Assembly: GCF_000308515.1 (NCBI RefSeq)
Contig: NZ_BAFV01000037.1
Span: 27,890 to 91,889, forward strand
Direction: 5' to 3'
DNA: 64,000 nt
From: Nocardia carnea NBRC 14403
GTDB lineage: Bacteria > Actinomycetota > Actinomycetes > Mycobacteriales > Mycobacteriaceae
Every line of letters starts with the position of its first letter. Position 1 is the stretch's first letter. The notes under the pieces were generated by a model that was not told the DNA's origin, did not search any database, and was given only the letters and a program-made list of their open reading frames with translations. Of the stretch, positions 55,824-63,922 are shown piece by piece. The position numbers and the translations under genes are program-made.

Positions 55824-57129
55824 TATCCGGAAAGTCGACGTACTGGGTATCGGCTGCGGGCCGTTCAACCTGTCGTTGGCGGCCATGGCCTCGACGATCG
55901 ACGGCCTCGATGTCCTCGTGGTGGACTCCGCCGAGGAATTCCGCTGGCATCCCGGCCTTCTGTTCGACGAGGCGAAACTGCAGGTCAGTTTCCTGTCCGA
56001 TCTGGTCTCCCTGGTCGACCCGACGCACCCGCTGTCGTTCCTGGCCTATCTGGCCGACGTCGACCGCCTGTACCCGTTCCTGGTGCGGGAGGACTGGTTC
56101 CCGACCCGGCGCGAGTACGAGGCCTACCTGCTGTGGGCAGCCGGGAAGCTGGACTCACTGCGGTTCGGCACCACTGTGGACGCGGTGCACTGGGACGGTG
56201 ACCGTGGGCACTTCGAGGTGTCGCTGTCCGGCCGCGGCACCACCTCGATGCTGTACGCGGCGCATGTGGTGGTCGGCGTGGGTACCGAACCGTCCATCCC
56301 GCAGGTGCTTTCGACCGGCTCCGCCGCGCTGGTCCACAGCGCAGACTATCTGTACCACCGCGATATCGCCCATCGCGCGGAGGCCGTCACCGTGATCGGC
56401 TCCGGCCAGTCCGGCGCCGAGATCGTTATCGACCTGCTGGAAGAGAATCTTCGCGGCGGTCCGGCTGTGCGCTGGTGGACCCGCACCCCGTGGTTCGCGC
56501 CGCTGGACTTCACCAAGCTGTCCTTGGAAATGACCACACCGGCGTACATGGACTACTTCCACGGTCTGCCGGAGGCCACCCGCGACCGAGTGCGGGCCGG
56601 GCACTGGCAGTTCCACAAGGGCATCTCCACCGATACCTTGGAACGCCTGCACGATCTGCTCTACCGACGTCAGTTGCTGGAGAAGCCACAGCCGGTGGAG
56701 TTGCGCAACGGTGTCACGGTCGAGGGACTCGATACGCTGCCCGACGGCCGCCTCCGAGTCCGGGGCGAGCACCGGGACACCGGAACGAAGATCGCACACA
56801 CCACCGACCTGGTGATCGCCGCCACCGGTTACCGGCCCCGCCGGACCGACTTCCTCGGACCCGTGGAAGAGCACCTGCGGCGTGATTCGCGCGGCCGTCT
56901 GGTGATCGAGAGCAACCATGCGGTGAGCGCCGGCGACGCGCTGCGGGGCCGGCTGTTCGTGGCCAATGCCGACGAACACAGTCACGGTGTCTCCGCGCCG
57001 AACCTGGATATCGGTGCCGTGCGCAACGCCAAGATCCTCAACACCGTGACCGGGCGCGAGATCTATCGCATTCCGCGGAATACCGCGTTCACCAGCTTCG
57101 GGGTCACCGGCGAGGAGGTTTCCGAATAG
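55816..57129 (+). CDS. Amine/lysine N-monooxygenase (FAD, NADPH)
   Basis: A 437-residue flavin enzyme of the IucD/SidA/DesB/MbtG class. FAD-binding GIGCGPFNLSLAAMA near the N terminus, NADPH-binding VIGSGQSGAEIVIDLLEEN (about 190), and the C-terminal ATGY motif in VIAATGYRPRR. It hydroxylates the terminal amine of a diamine or lysine to make the future hydroxamate. Overlap of 8 bp with the decarboxylase gene argues that it acts on that enzyme's diamine product, as DesB does on cadaverine. Confidence 0.93.
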   Translation: MTDIRKVDVLGIGCGPFNLSLAAMASTIDGLDVLVVDSAEEFRWHPGLLFDEAKLQVSFLSDLVSLVDPTHPLSFLAYLADVDRLYPFLVREDWFPTRREYEAYLLWAAGKLDSLRFGTTVDAVHWDGDRGHFEVSLSGRGTTSMLYAAHVVVGVGTEPSIPQVLSTGSAALVHSADYLYHRDIAHRAEAVTVIGSGQSGAEIVIDLLEENLRGGPAVRWWTRTPWFAPLDFTKLSLEMTTPAYMDYFHGLPEATRDRVRAGHWQFHKGISTDTLERLHDLLYRRQLLEKPQPVELRNGVTVEGLDTLPDGRLRVRGEHRDTGTKIAHTTDLVIAATGYRPRRTDFLGPVEEHLRRDSRGRLVIESNHAVSAGDALRGRLFVANADEHSHGVSAPNLDIGAVRNAKILNTVTGREIYRIPRNTAFTSFGVTGEEVSE

Positions 57130-57287
57130 TGGGCCGGCACCTTTTGCCAGGTATGCGCTGCCCAGTGCGTCCGTTTGCCGAGCCCGTTCGCCGCACGCTC
57201 TCCACCAGTGATGTCCCTCCGTCCGACCGGAGGAACACCGTCGGCCCCGGGGCCGACGGATCCGAATATTTTGCGAGGAGTTTCTAG

Positions 57288-57536
57288 ATGTCCGACCGAA
57301 TTCGCGACGTACTGCACAGCATTCTGGAAGAAGATCTCGACCTGTCGCTCACCGACCTCGACCGGGAGTCACTTCTGGTGGAGGATCTCGGCATCGATTC
57401 GGTCGCCTTCGCCATCGGCGTCGTGGCCATCGAAGAGCGCCTGGGCGTCAAGCTCACCGAACGGGAGATGGCCGAGGCGGCATCGGTCGGTGATCTGGAG
57501 GACCTGATCCGCGCCAAATCCGGCGCCGCCGCATGA
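57288..57536 (+). CDS. Acyl carrier protein (MbtL-like)
   Basis: An 82-residue carrier protein with the phosphopantetheine serine in [27 protein letters not shown] stands 9 nt before ATG 57288. A 158-bp gap separates it from the hydroxylase gene, but the following three genes overlap or follow it closely. By analogy with the mycobactin mbt-2 locus (mbtL-M-N) it carries the fatty acyl group that the dehydrogenase desaturates. Confidence 0.92.
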   Translation: MSDRIRDVLHSILEEDLDLSLTDLDRESLLVEDLGIDSVAFAIGVVAIEERLGVKLTEREMAEAASVGDLEDLIRAKSGAAA

Positions 57537-58696
57537 CAGTCGCCGCGCCCGCCGACTCGTACTCAGATCTGCTCGCCCGGGCCTTCGACGACCGGGTGGT
57601 CCGGTGGACCGAACAGGCCGAACAGGACAACCGGTTCCCGCGGGTCCTGCTCGAGCATCTCGGTGCCGAAGGCGTTTTCGCGCGGAAATGGAACGACCGC
57701 AAGGCCACCGACCTCGGCGACCATTTCGCGCTGGCCCGCGAGCTGGGCGCGCTCGGCTCGGCGGCCATCGGCGTCGGAGTCAGCCTGCACGATTCGGCGA
57801 TCGCCGTGCTGCGCCGCTTCGGGCGCACCGATTTCCTGCGGCAACTCGCCGAGCAGGCGATCGCGGTCGACACAGTGCTGTGCATCGGGGCGTCCGAGGA
57901 ATCGGGCGGCTCGGATCTGCAGAACGCCCGGACCCGGATCGAGCCGGAGCGCGGCGGCTACCGGATCGTCGGTCACAAGAAGTTCGTTTCGCTCTCGCCG
58001 ATTGCCGACTACATGCTCGTCGTCGGGCGTAGCGTCGGCGACGAACCGGCCACCGATTCGGGCAATGTCGCGCTGGCCGTGGTGCCGGTATCGCAGGTGC
58101 AGGTCGGCGAGCCGTACCGGAAGCTCGGTGCCGGCCCGCTGGATACCGCCCCGGTGAGCATCGACACCTGGATCCCGGAGGACGCGCTCATCGCCCGTCC
58201 CGGCACGGGTTTGGCGGTGATCAGCTGGGGCCTGGCCCACGAACGCTACTCGGTGGCCGGGCAGATCGCCGCGTCCTGCGAGCGCATGCTCGGCGTAACC
58301 CTGGCCCGGATGTACGACCGCGCCCAGTTCGGCAAGCGCCTCTACGACCATCAGGCGCTGCGACTCCGCGTCGCCGACCTGCAGTCGCGGGTCGATACCC
58401 TGCGCCACGCATTGGCCGGCGTCGCCGCCGAGGGCCGGATCAATCTGCGGACGGCCGCTTCGCTCAAAGTCACCGCGGCCAATCTCGGCGAAGAAGTGGC
58501 CTCGGAGTGCCTGCACATCTGGGGTGGTATCGGCTATCTCGATACCGGTCTCCCGCTGAACCGCTGGTTCCGGGATATGAAACTGGCGCGCGTCGGTGGC
58601 GGTACCGACGAGGTGCTGTGGGAGTTGGTGGCCGCGGCCATGAAGCCCGACACGGACGGCTACCGGGCATTACTCGCGAAAGTGGATACGCAATGA
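57533..58696 (+). CDS. Acyl-ACP dehydrogenase (MbtN/FadE14-like)
   Basis: A 387-residue acyl-CoA dehydrogenase-family flavoprotein: [35 protein letters not shown] (FAD region), [56 protein letters not shown]. In mycobactin synthesis MbtN puts a cis-2 double bond in the acyl chain while on MbtL; the same is predicted here. ATG 57533 overlaps the ACP stop (ATGA). Confidence 0.9.
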   Translation: MTVAAPADSYSDLLARAFDDRVVRWTEQAEQDNRFPRVLLEHLGAEGVFARKWNDRKATDLGDHFALARELGALGSAAIGVGVSLHDSAIAVLRRFGRTDFLRQLAEQAIAVDTVLCIGASEESGGSDLQNARTRIEPERGGYRIVGHKKFVSLSPIADYMLVVGRSVGDEPATDSGNVALAVVPVSQVQVGEPYRKLGAGPLDTAPVSIDTWIPEDALIARPGTGLAVISWGLAHERYSVAGQIAASCERMLGVTLARMYDRAQFGKRLYDHQALRLRVADLQSRVDTLRHALAGVAAEGRINLRTAASLKVTAANLGEEVASECLHIWGGIGYLDTGLPLNRWFRDMKLARVGGGTDEVLWELVAAAMKPDTDGYRALLAKVDTQ

Positions 58697-59949
58697 CAGA
58701 CGCCTCGGTAACGACGCTGACCCCCTCGGATCACACATACCTGCACTTGGACACCGAGAGCAGCCCGATGCACTGGGCGATGCTGCTCGAACTGTCCGCC
58801 GACGGCACCCACCTGCCGATCGGCGAGGTGCGGGAACGGGTGCGCGAGCGTAGTGAACTGTTCGAACTGTTCCGGCTCGGCATCGACCGCGGGCGCTGGC
58901 GCCGACCCCGCGAAGTCGTGGCCCAGAAGGTCGAGGTGGACAGCCATCTCGCGGCCGCCGAATACACCGATGCGGCAGAGTTGAGCAAAGAGGTCACCGC
59001 ACTGCTCGAGGCGCCGCTGCCCCGTCCGCAACCGATGTGGCACATCACGCTGTTCACCCCGGCCGGCGCCGGTCCCCAATACTTCCTGCTGCGCGTGCAC
59101 CATGCGGTATCCGACGGTATCGCCGGCGCCGCGTTCGCCGCGCTGCTGGCCGACGGTACGGCCGAGGAACTAGCCGAGTTCGAACGGTTCGCGACGAGCC
59201 CACGATTCCGGACGCCCGATATCGAGCCGGAGGTCATGAAGGAGGCAAAAGCCGCCTTCGCCGCACAGCATGCCGCCGGAAAGACGGGCCGCAACTGGCC
59301 GAAACTCACCACATCCGGCCGCCGCGAATACGCGGTGTACAGTGCCTCCACCCGCGACCTGCGCCGCACCGCCAAAGCACACGGCGCCTCGGTGCACGAG
59401 TTCCTGCTCGCGTCCGTCGGCCGCGCGCTCAGCCTCGCCCCGCCCGGTGCGGTACCCGCCGAAGTCATCCGGGTGACCCTGCCGGTGACCAACGATCCGG
59501 AGTTCCGGCACACCGGTAACGCCGTGATCGTCACACCGTTCAATCTGGCCGGTAACGAATCCGATCTCGACCGGCAGCTCGAGCGATGCAAAACGGAACT
59601 GGCCGTCATCGAGAAGCGCCGCCCCGAACTGACTTCCGCCGCGCCCGCGATCGAACCCGGGCTGCCCTGGGCGCTGCGGCGGGTGATCGGTAGCGCGGCC
59701 ATGAAACATATGAGTCCCGATATCCATATCGGTATCAACCCCGGATTCTCCAGGGCGCGTTCCGTACTCGGAAAACAGATCACCGAACTGACTGCGCTGT
59801 CGCCGCTGGCCGGTTACTCGTTCTCGGTGACGTCGCTGATCCTGCGCAAGCGGACATCATTCGGCATTGTCATCGACCCCGCGGCCCTGCCGCCGGGGTA
59901 CGCCGACACCTTCGTCGAGCACTTCGACCGGGTCCTCGGCGAGGCGTAG
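58693..59949 (+). CDS. WS/DGAT-like O- or N-acyltransferase
   Basis: A 418-residue member of the wax ester synthase/diacylglycerol acyltransferase family, a branch of the condensation-domain fold. N-terminal [22 protein letters not shown], catalytic HHAVSDG (136-142), and the C-terminal [26 protein letters not shown] 58693 overlaps the dehydrogenase stop. WS/DGAT enzymes normally use acyl-CoA and an alcohol or glycerol acceptor. Placed between the acyl dehydrogenase and the acyl-AMP ligase, it may move the unsaturated acyl group from ACP to the N-hydroxyamine (inference), a job done by a GNAT (MbtK) in mycobactin. Confidence 0.85.
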   Translation: MTDASVTTLTPSDHTYLHLDTESSPMHWAMLLELSADGTHLPIGEVRERVRERSELFELFRLGIDRGRWRRPREVVAQKVEVDSHLAAAEYTDAAELSKEVTALLEAPLPRPQPMWHITLFTPAGAGPQYFLLRVHHAVSDGIAGAAFAALLADGTAEELAEFERFATSPRFRTPDIEPEVMKEAKAAFAAQHAAGKTGRNWPKLTTSGRREYAVYSASTRDLRRTAKAHGASVHEFLLASVGRALSLAPPGAVPAEVIRVTLPVTNDPEFRHTGNAVIVTPFNLAGNESDLDRQLERCKTELAVIEKRRPELTSAAPAIEPGLPWALRRVIGSAAMKHMSPDIHIGINPGFSRARSVLGKQITELTALSPLAGYSFSVTSLILRKRTSFGIVIDPAALPPGYADTFVEHFDRVLGEA

Positions 59950-59994
59950 GACGCCACGGCCGGAAGTATCCCGGCAGGCAGAAATGGAACTCCA

Positions 59995-61632
59995 ATGAGC
60001 AGAATCACCCAGTTGCTTTTCGACGAACCGGTTTCCGAAGTCAAAGGTTTGTGGAGCGGGCCCGACACATCGGAGCTGACCTTCCGATCGTGGGATCGGT
60101 TGCGGGCCACGGCCCGCCGGGTCGCCGCCGGATTGGCCGAGGCGGGTGTGAGGCCGGGTGATTCCGTCGCGATCCTCGCGGGCGCGGCCGACGATGTCAT
60201 CGTTGCGGTACAGGCGATCTGGATGCGTGGCGCGGTATTCACCATGCTGCACCAGCCCACACCGCGCATGAATCTCGAGACCTGGCTGACGGATACGCGT
60301 TCCGTGGTCGGTATGCTGGGCGCCCGGGTGGTCGTACTGAGCGAGCCGTTCACCGAGGCGGTGCGAGCTCTCGACCTCGGTGCACCGGTTGCCGTCATCG
60401 ATGAACTGGCCGAATGCACGGAGACGATCGCGCATGTGCCGACCGCCGAAGACGATACCGCCATCCTGCAGCTGACCTCCGGCACCACCGGTGTACCGAA
60501 GGCAGTGGCGATCTCCTACCGGAACCTGCATCAGAATCAGGTCGCCATGGTCGACCGGACGGGCTTCACCGCCGACTGGGTAGGCGTCAGCTGGTTGCCG
60601 CTCTACCACGATATGGGAATGATCGGCCTGCTCATGACCCCGCTGCTCGCGCAGGCGACGGCGGTGGTGGTTCCGCCGCTCGCGTTCCTGAAGAATCCGC
60701 TGTGCTGGGCGGAGTTGATCAGCCGATTCGAGGGAAACTACACCGCAGCACCGAATTTCGCCTATTCGCTGCTGGCCCGGCGGCTGTGCCGGGCGCCCGA
60801 CGGCGCCTATGACCTGTCCTGTATGCAGGTTGCAGTCAACGGCGCGGAGATCGTCGACGAATCGACCCTACGGGAATTCCTCGATGCGGCAGCGCGTTTC
60901 GGGTTCCGACCGGAGGCCCTGACGCCGGCCTACGGGATGGCCGAGACCACCCTTGCCACCTCGTTCACCGCTGCGGACGCGCGTTATTCGGTGGATACCA
61001 TCGAACCCGGACGCGCCGAAAGTGCGGGCGTGGTCGAGCGTGATCCGGCCGGTGCATCGCGAACTCTGATGCGGCTGGGAACACCGGTCGCCGGGATCGA
61101 ACTGAAGGTCGTCGACGGTTCCGGGGCGGCGCTACCGGCCGACCGGATCGGCGAAATACTGGTCCGCGGAGACGCGGTGACCCGGCGGTATCTCCTGCCC
61201 GATGGTTACGTATCGGCGGTGGATGGCGAAGGCTGGCTCGCCACCGGTGATCTGGGATATATCACCGATACCGGTGAGACCGTCGTGACCGGCCGCAAAA
61301 AGGACATCATCATTGTCTCCGGCCGCAATATCGCGCCTACCACGGTCGAGCGCGCAGCGGCCGGAATCGACGGTGTGCGCGCCGGCAGTGTGGCGGCATT
61401 GGCCGTGCGTCTGCCCGGTATGGCCCGCGAGGGTATCGCCGTGATCGCCGAATCCGATCTCGCCGAGGATGCCGAGCAGAGTGAGCGGATTCGTAAGGAA
61501 GTGGCGCGAGCGGTATTCGACGATATCGGTATCGCTCCGGCAGTCGTCACGATCGTGCACAAAGGTGCACTGCCCAAGACTCCGTCGGGGAAGTTACGCC
61601 GTTCGTCGGCTGCGAGTCTCATTTCGTCTTGA
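59995..61632 (+). CDS. Fatty acyl-AMP ligase (MbtM/FadD33-like)
   Basis: A 545-residue adenylating enzyme. P-loop LQLTSGTTGVPKAVAISYRN, the FAAL-type WLPLYHDMGMIGLLMTPLLA segment, YGMAETTLATSF, GWLATGDLGYITDTGETVVTGRKKDIIIVSGRNIAPTTVE and the C-terminal Lys in TPSGKLRRS. W-L-P-x-x-H-D-M-G-x-x-G is characteristic of FAALs, which load acyl-adenylates on carrier proteins rather than CoA. It loads the fatty acid on the ACP at 57288. It is the last biosynthetic gene, followed 18 bp later by another iron box. Confidence 0.92.
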   Translation: MSRITQLLFDEPVSEVKGLWSGPDTSELTFRSWDRLRATARRVAAGLAEAGVRPGDSVAILAGAADDVIVAVQAIWMRGAVFTMLHQPTPRMNLETWLTDTRSVVGMLGARVVVLSEPFTEAVRALDLGAPVAVIDELAECTETIAHVPTAEDDTAILQLTSGTTGVPKAVAISYRNLHQNQVAMVDRTGFTADWVGVSWLPLYHDMGMIGLLMTPLLAQATAVVVPPLAFLKNPLCWAELISRFEGNYTAAPNFAYSLLARRLCRAPDGAYDLSCMQVAVNGAEIVDESTLREFLDAAARFGFRPEALTPAYGMAETTLATSFTAADARYSVDTIEPGRAESAGVVERDPAGASRTLMRLGTPVAGIELKVVDGSGAALPADRIGEILVRGDAVTRRYLLPDGYVSAVDGEGWLATGDLGYITDTGETVVTGRKKDIIIVSGRNIAPTTVERAAAGIDGVRAGSVAALAVRLPGMAREGIAVIAESDLAEDAEQSERIRKEVARAVFDDIGIAPAVVTIVHKGALPKTPSGKLRRSSAASLISS

Positions 61633-61649
61633 TCGAAGAGCAGTGAAAG

Positions 61650-61668
61650 TTAGGATTGACTTGCCTAA
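61650..61668 (+). promoter_or_regulatory. Iron box downstream of FAAL, before the Mtb12-like gene
   Basis: TTAGGATTGACTTGCCTAA, 14 of 19 consensus matches, inside a larger perfect dyad AAAGTTAGG-9-CCTAACTTT (61646-61672). The embedded TTGACT could be the -35 of a promoter driving the secreted-protein gene 71 bp further on. Confidence 0.8.
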
Positions 61669-61738
61669 CTTTTGCGGCCTATTGTTGGACCGCCCGGAGG
61701 CCCGGGTTTGTTGGTTGTTTGGCTCGAAGGGACCGCCC

Positions 61739-62221
61739 ATGCCGAAATTCATCAGGATCGTTTCCGCCTTAGTCTTCGCCGCTCTGCTCGGCCTGGGCCT
61801 GGCCCAGCCCGCCGCGGCCGATGTGTCGATTCGCGACGGGAAGGTCGGCGATCTCTACATTCGCGACGAGGTCCCGAACCTCGGCCAGCTCGAGCGGCAG
61901 TTCGCTGCCTTCTGGAATCCGAACATCGGCGTCGAACCCAAGCTCGAGGTCAGCTACAACGGCCCGCAGGCGCGTGGCGCGCTCGAACAGGTCATGGCGA
62001 ACAGCCAGACCATGGATTTCTTCTCGATCCAGGGCCGTGCCGTCGGCGATATCAACATCTCGGGCAACACGATGTCGGTGGTTGTCGAGGGCGTGATGGC
62101 GGGCTTCCCGGCCACCTCCATCAACTACCGCTTCATTCGTGAAGGCGGTCTGTGGAAGTACGACTGGAAGGCGATCTGCGCCGAAATGCAGTGCGCCGGT
62201 GACCCGGACTTCGGGTACTGA
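61739..62221 (+). CDS. Secreted Mtb12-like protein under iron control
   Basis: A 160-residue protein with a Sec signal peptide (MPKFIRIVSALVFAALLGLGLAQPAAA, cleavage expected after AAA) and no lipobox. The mature part has the Mtb12/CFP-2-type fold: LGQLERQFAAFWNPNIGVEPKLEVSYNG, then a beta-rich half ending KYDWKAICAEMQC with two Cys. GAAGGGA precedes ATG 61739. An iron box lies 71-90 bp upstream, so it should be made when iron is short. It may bind the siderophore or heme outside the cell (inference). Confidence 0.85.
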   Translation: MPKFIRIVSALVFAALLGLGLAQPAAADVSIRDGKVGDLYIRDEVPNLGQLERQFAAFWNPNIGVEPKLEVSYNGPQARGALEQVMANSQTMDFFSIQGRAVGDINISGNTMSVVVEGVMAGFPATSINYRFIREGGLWKYDWKAICAEMQCAGDPDFGY

Positions 62222-62239
62222 CAGCCGCAGAGATTTCCG

Positions 62240-62282
62240 GAACGACTCCCCGTCGACGCCACGGCCGAACGGGGAGTCGTTC
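62240..62282 (+). terminator. Strong hairpin after the Mtb12-like gene
   Basis: A 14-bp perfect stem (62240-62253 with 62269-62282, arm sequence GAACGACTCCCCGT) with a 15-nt loop, 18 nt past the stop and followed by TGCGTATATAT. Confidence 0.65.
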
Positions 62283-62330
62283 TGCGTATATATCCATTCA
62301 CCAGTCACTCAGTCGTTCAGGAATATATCG

Positions 62331-63068
62331 ATGATCAGTATTCGCGGCGTATCCAAACGCTTCGGAGATATCGTCGCCGTAGACGATGTCAGCTTCGAGG
62401 CCGAACCGGGCTCGATCACCTATCTGCTCGGGCCCAACGGCGCCGGCAAAACCACCGTTATGCGGATGATCGCCGGCCTCACCCGGCCCACCGGCGGAAC
62501 CCTCACCATCAACGGTAAAGGCCTACTGGAATTCCGGGACACCCTCCGCGAAATCGGGTTCGGCCTCGGCGCGTTCACCCGCAACCCCCAGCACACGGCC
62601 ACGCAGCACCTCCTATGGCAGGCCCGCCTGGGCGGACTGCCGGCGGCCGCCGCCGGCCGGGCGCTGGAACGGGTCGGGCTGGAAAAGGTCGCGAAGCGTC
62701 CGGTCGGCAAATTCTCCTACGGCATGCTGCAGCGGCTCGGGATCGCCGCGGCGCTCCTGGGCGATCCGCGAACCCTGGTGCTGGACGAACCGGCCAACGG
62801 GCTCGACGTCGAAGGCACGTTATGGCTCCGCGAACTCGTCACCGGGCTCGCCGCCGAGGGGAAATGCCTGCTGGTGGCCTCACACAACCTCACCGAAGTC
62901 GAGATCACCGGCAACCGGATCATCATCATGGGCAAGGGCAAGGTGCTGTCCGACACGAGCAAAGACGAGTTGGTTGCCCGCGGCTCCGGTCCACGACCAC
63001 TGGAGTCCGCCTACCTCGGGATCACCGCGAACAGCGTCGAATACACCACCGGCGGAGGTGAAGGCTGA
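62331..63068 (+). CDS. ABC transporter ATP-binding protein (ABC-2 export type)
   Basis: A 245-residue ATPase: Walker A GPNGAGKTT, signature FSYGMLQRLGIAAALLGDPRTLVLDEPANGLD (the Y-G-M-x-Q-R form of DrrA-like exporters) and ASHNLTEVE H-loop. AGGAA stands 9 nt before ATG 62331. It forms an operon with the permease (TGATG overlap). Exporters of this type move antibiotics, lipids or surface polymers. Siderophore export is possible from the position. Confidence 0.88.
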   Translation: MISIRGVSKRFGDIVAVDDVSFEAEPGSITYLLGPNGAGKTTVMRMIAGLTRPTGGTLTINGKGLLEFRDTLREIGFGLGAFTRNPQHTATQHLLWQARLGGLPAAAAGRALERVGLEKVAKRPVGKFSYGMLQRLGIAAALLGDPRTLVLDEPANGLDVEGTLWLRELVTGLAAEGKCLLVASHNLTEVEITGNRIIIMGKGKVLSDTSKDELVARGSGPRPLESAYLGITANSVEYTTGGGEG

Positions 63069-63856
63069 TGCTCGCCCGCTATCTGATCCGCTCGGTCCAC
63101 AGCGAACTCGCGAAGCTGTCATGGCGCAACCCCCTGTGGTACACCGTCGTCCCGCTCGCGATCCTGATCCCGGTGGCGCTCAACTTCGGAATCGCCAAGG
63201 CCTCCCAGGCCGAAGCCATCAACGGTTACGGCGGAATGGAGACCAGCAACGCCACCTACTGGGTGCTGATCTTCTCGACCTTCATCCTCATGTCGGGCGC
63301 GGTGTCCTCCCTCAGTAACGAATTCAAGGACAAGACCGTCGAGACCGTCGCCGGAATCCAGGCGCGCCGCTGGCTGCTGCCCGTCGCGAAGTTGGTCGTG
63401 TTCGGTGTGCTCTCCGGCGTGGTCGCCGGTGCGACCACGTTCCTTCTGCTGGGCGGCTTCCCGCACCTGTTCCCGGACGTATGGGGTGACGTCGACGCCT
63501 TCTCCGGTGCCGGTATCCGCCTGCTGATCTGCGTGCCGGTCTTCACCCTGCTGGTCTGCGCTCTCGGCCTGGGCCTGGCCGCACTGCTGCCGAAACCGGG
63601 CCTGGTGGTGATGATCGTGCTGCTGTGGAAGTTCGGCATCGAGGTCTTCGTCACCTTCGTCAACAACGATTTCGGGCGGATGCTGCAACGGTTGTCGCCG
63701 TTCAAGAACGGCGAACTCGGCGTCGGCCAGCTCTCCACCATCGAGAGCTACTTCGGCGGCCCGAACGGCTCACTGCTGTACTTCGCGGTCCCGTGCCTGG
63801 TCGTCTTCGTGCTGGGAACTGTGCGCCTGTCCACGGGGGATATGAAGAGCGACTGA
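63068..63856 (+). CDS. ABC-2 type permease
   Basis: A 262-residue membrane protein with six predicted TM helices: one at 25-45, one around 65-80 (YWVLIFSTFILMSGAVSSL), and four between 105 and 255. The E-F-K-D-K-T-V-E-T segment after TM2 is typical of ABC-2 permeases such as NatB/DrrB. It pairs with the preceding ATPase. No iron box is seen directly before this operon; read-through across the hairpin at 62240 would be needed for coregulation. Confidence 0.87.
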   Translation: MLARYLIRSVHSELAKLSWRNPLWYTVVPLAILIPVALNFGIAKASQAEAINGYGGMETSNATYWVLIFSTFILMSGAVSSLSNEFKDKTVETVAGIQARRWLLPVAKLVVFGVLSGVVAGATTFLLLGGFPHLFPDVWGDVDAFSGAGIRLLICVPVFTLLVCALGLGLAALLPKPGLVVMIVLLWKFGIEVFVTFVNNDFGRMLQRLSPFKNGELGVGQLSTIESYFGGPNGSLLYFAVPCLVVFVLGTVRLSTGDMKSD

Positions 63857-63887
63857 TCGACGCGGGGGAGTGGCCCCGTGGGTCAGC

Positions 63888-63922
63888 GGCGTTCCGCGGC
63901 ATGCCGGAAGCCGCGGAACGCC
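63888..63922. terminator. 13-bp perfect hairpin after the permease gene
   Basis: GGCGTTCCGCGGC, 9-nt loop, GCCGCGGAACGCC, beginning 31 nt past the permease stop. Probably the terminator of the transporter operon. Confidence 0.55.

Noticed and set aside
36378..61668. Calling the locus a nocobactin or mycobactin cluster
   Set aside because: The PKS modules and the lysine-loading and cyclising NRPS modules of those clusters are absent, and an IucA/IucC synthetase plus a diamine-forming decarboxylase are present instead.
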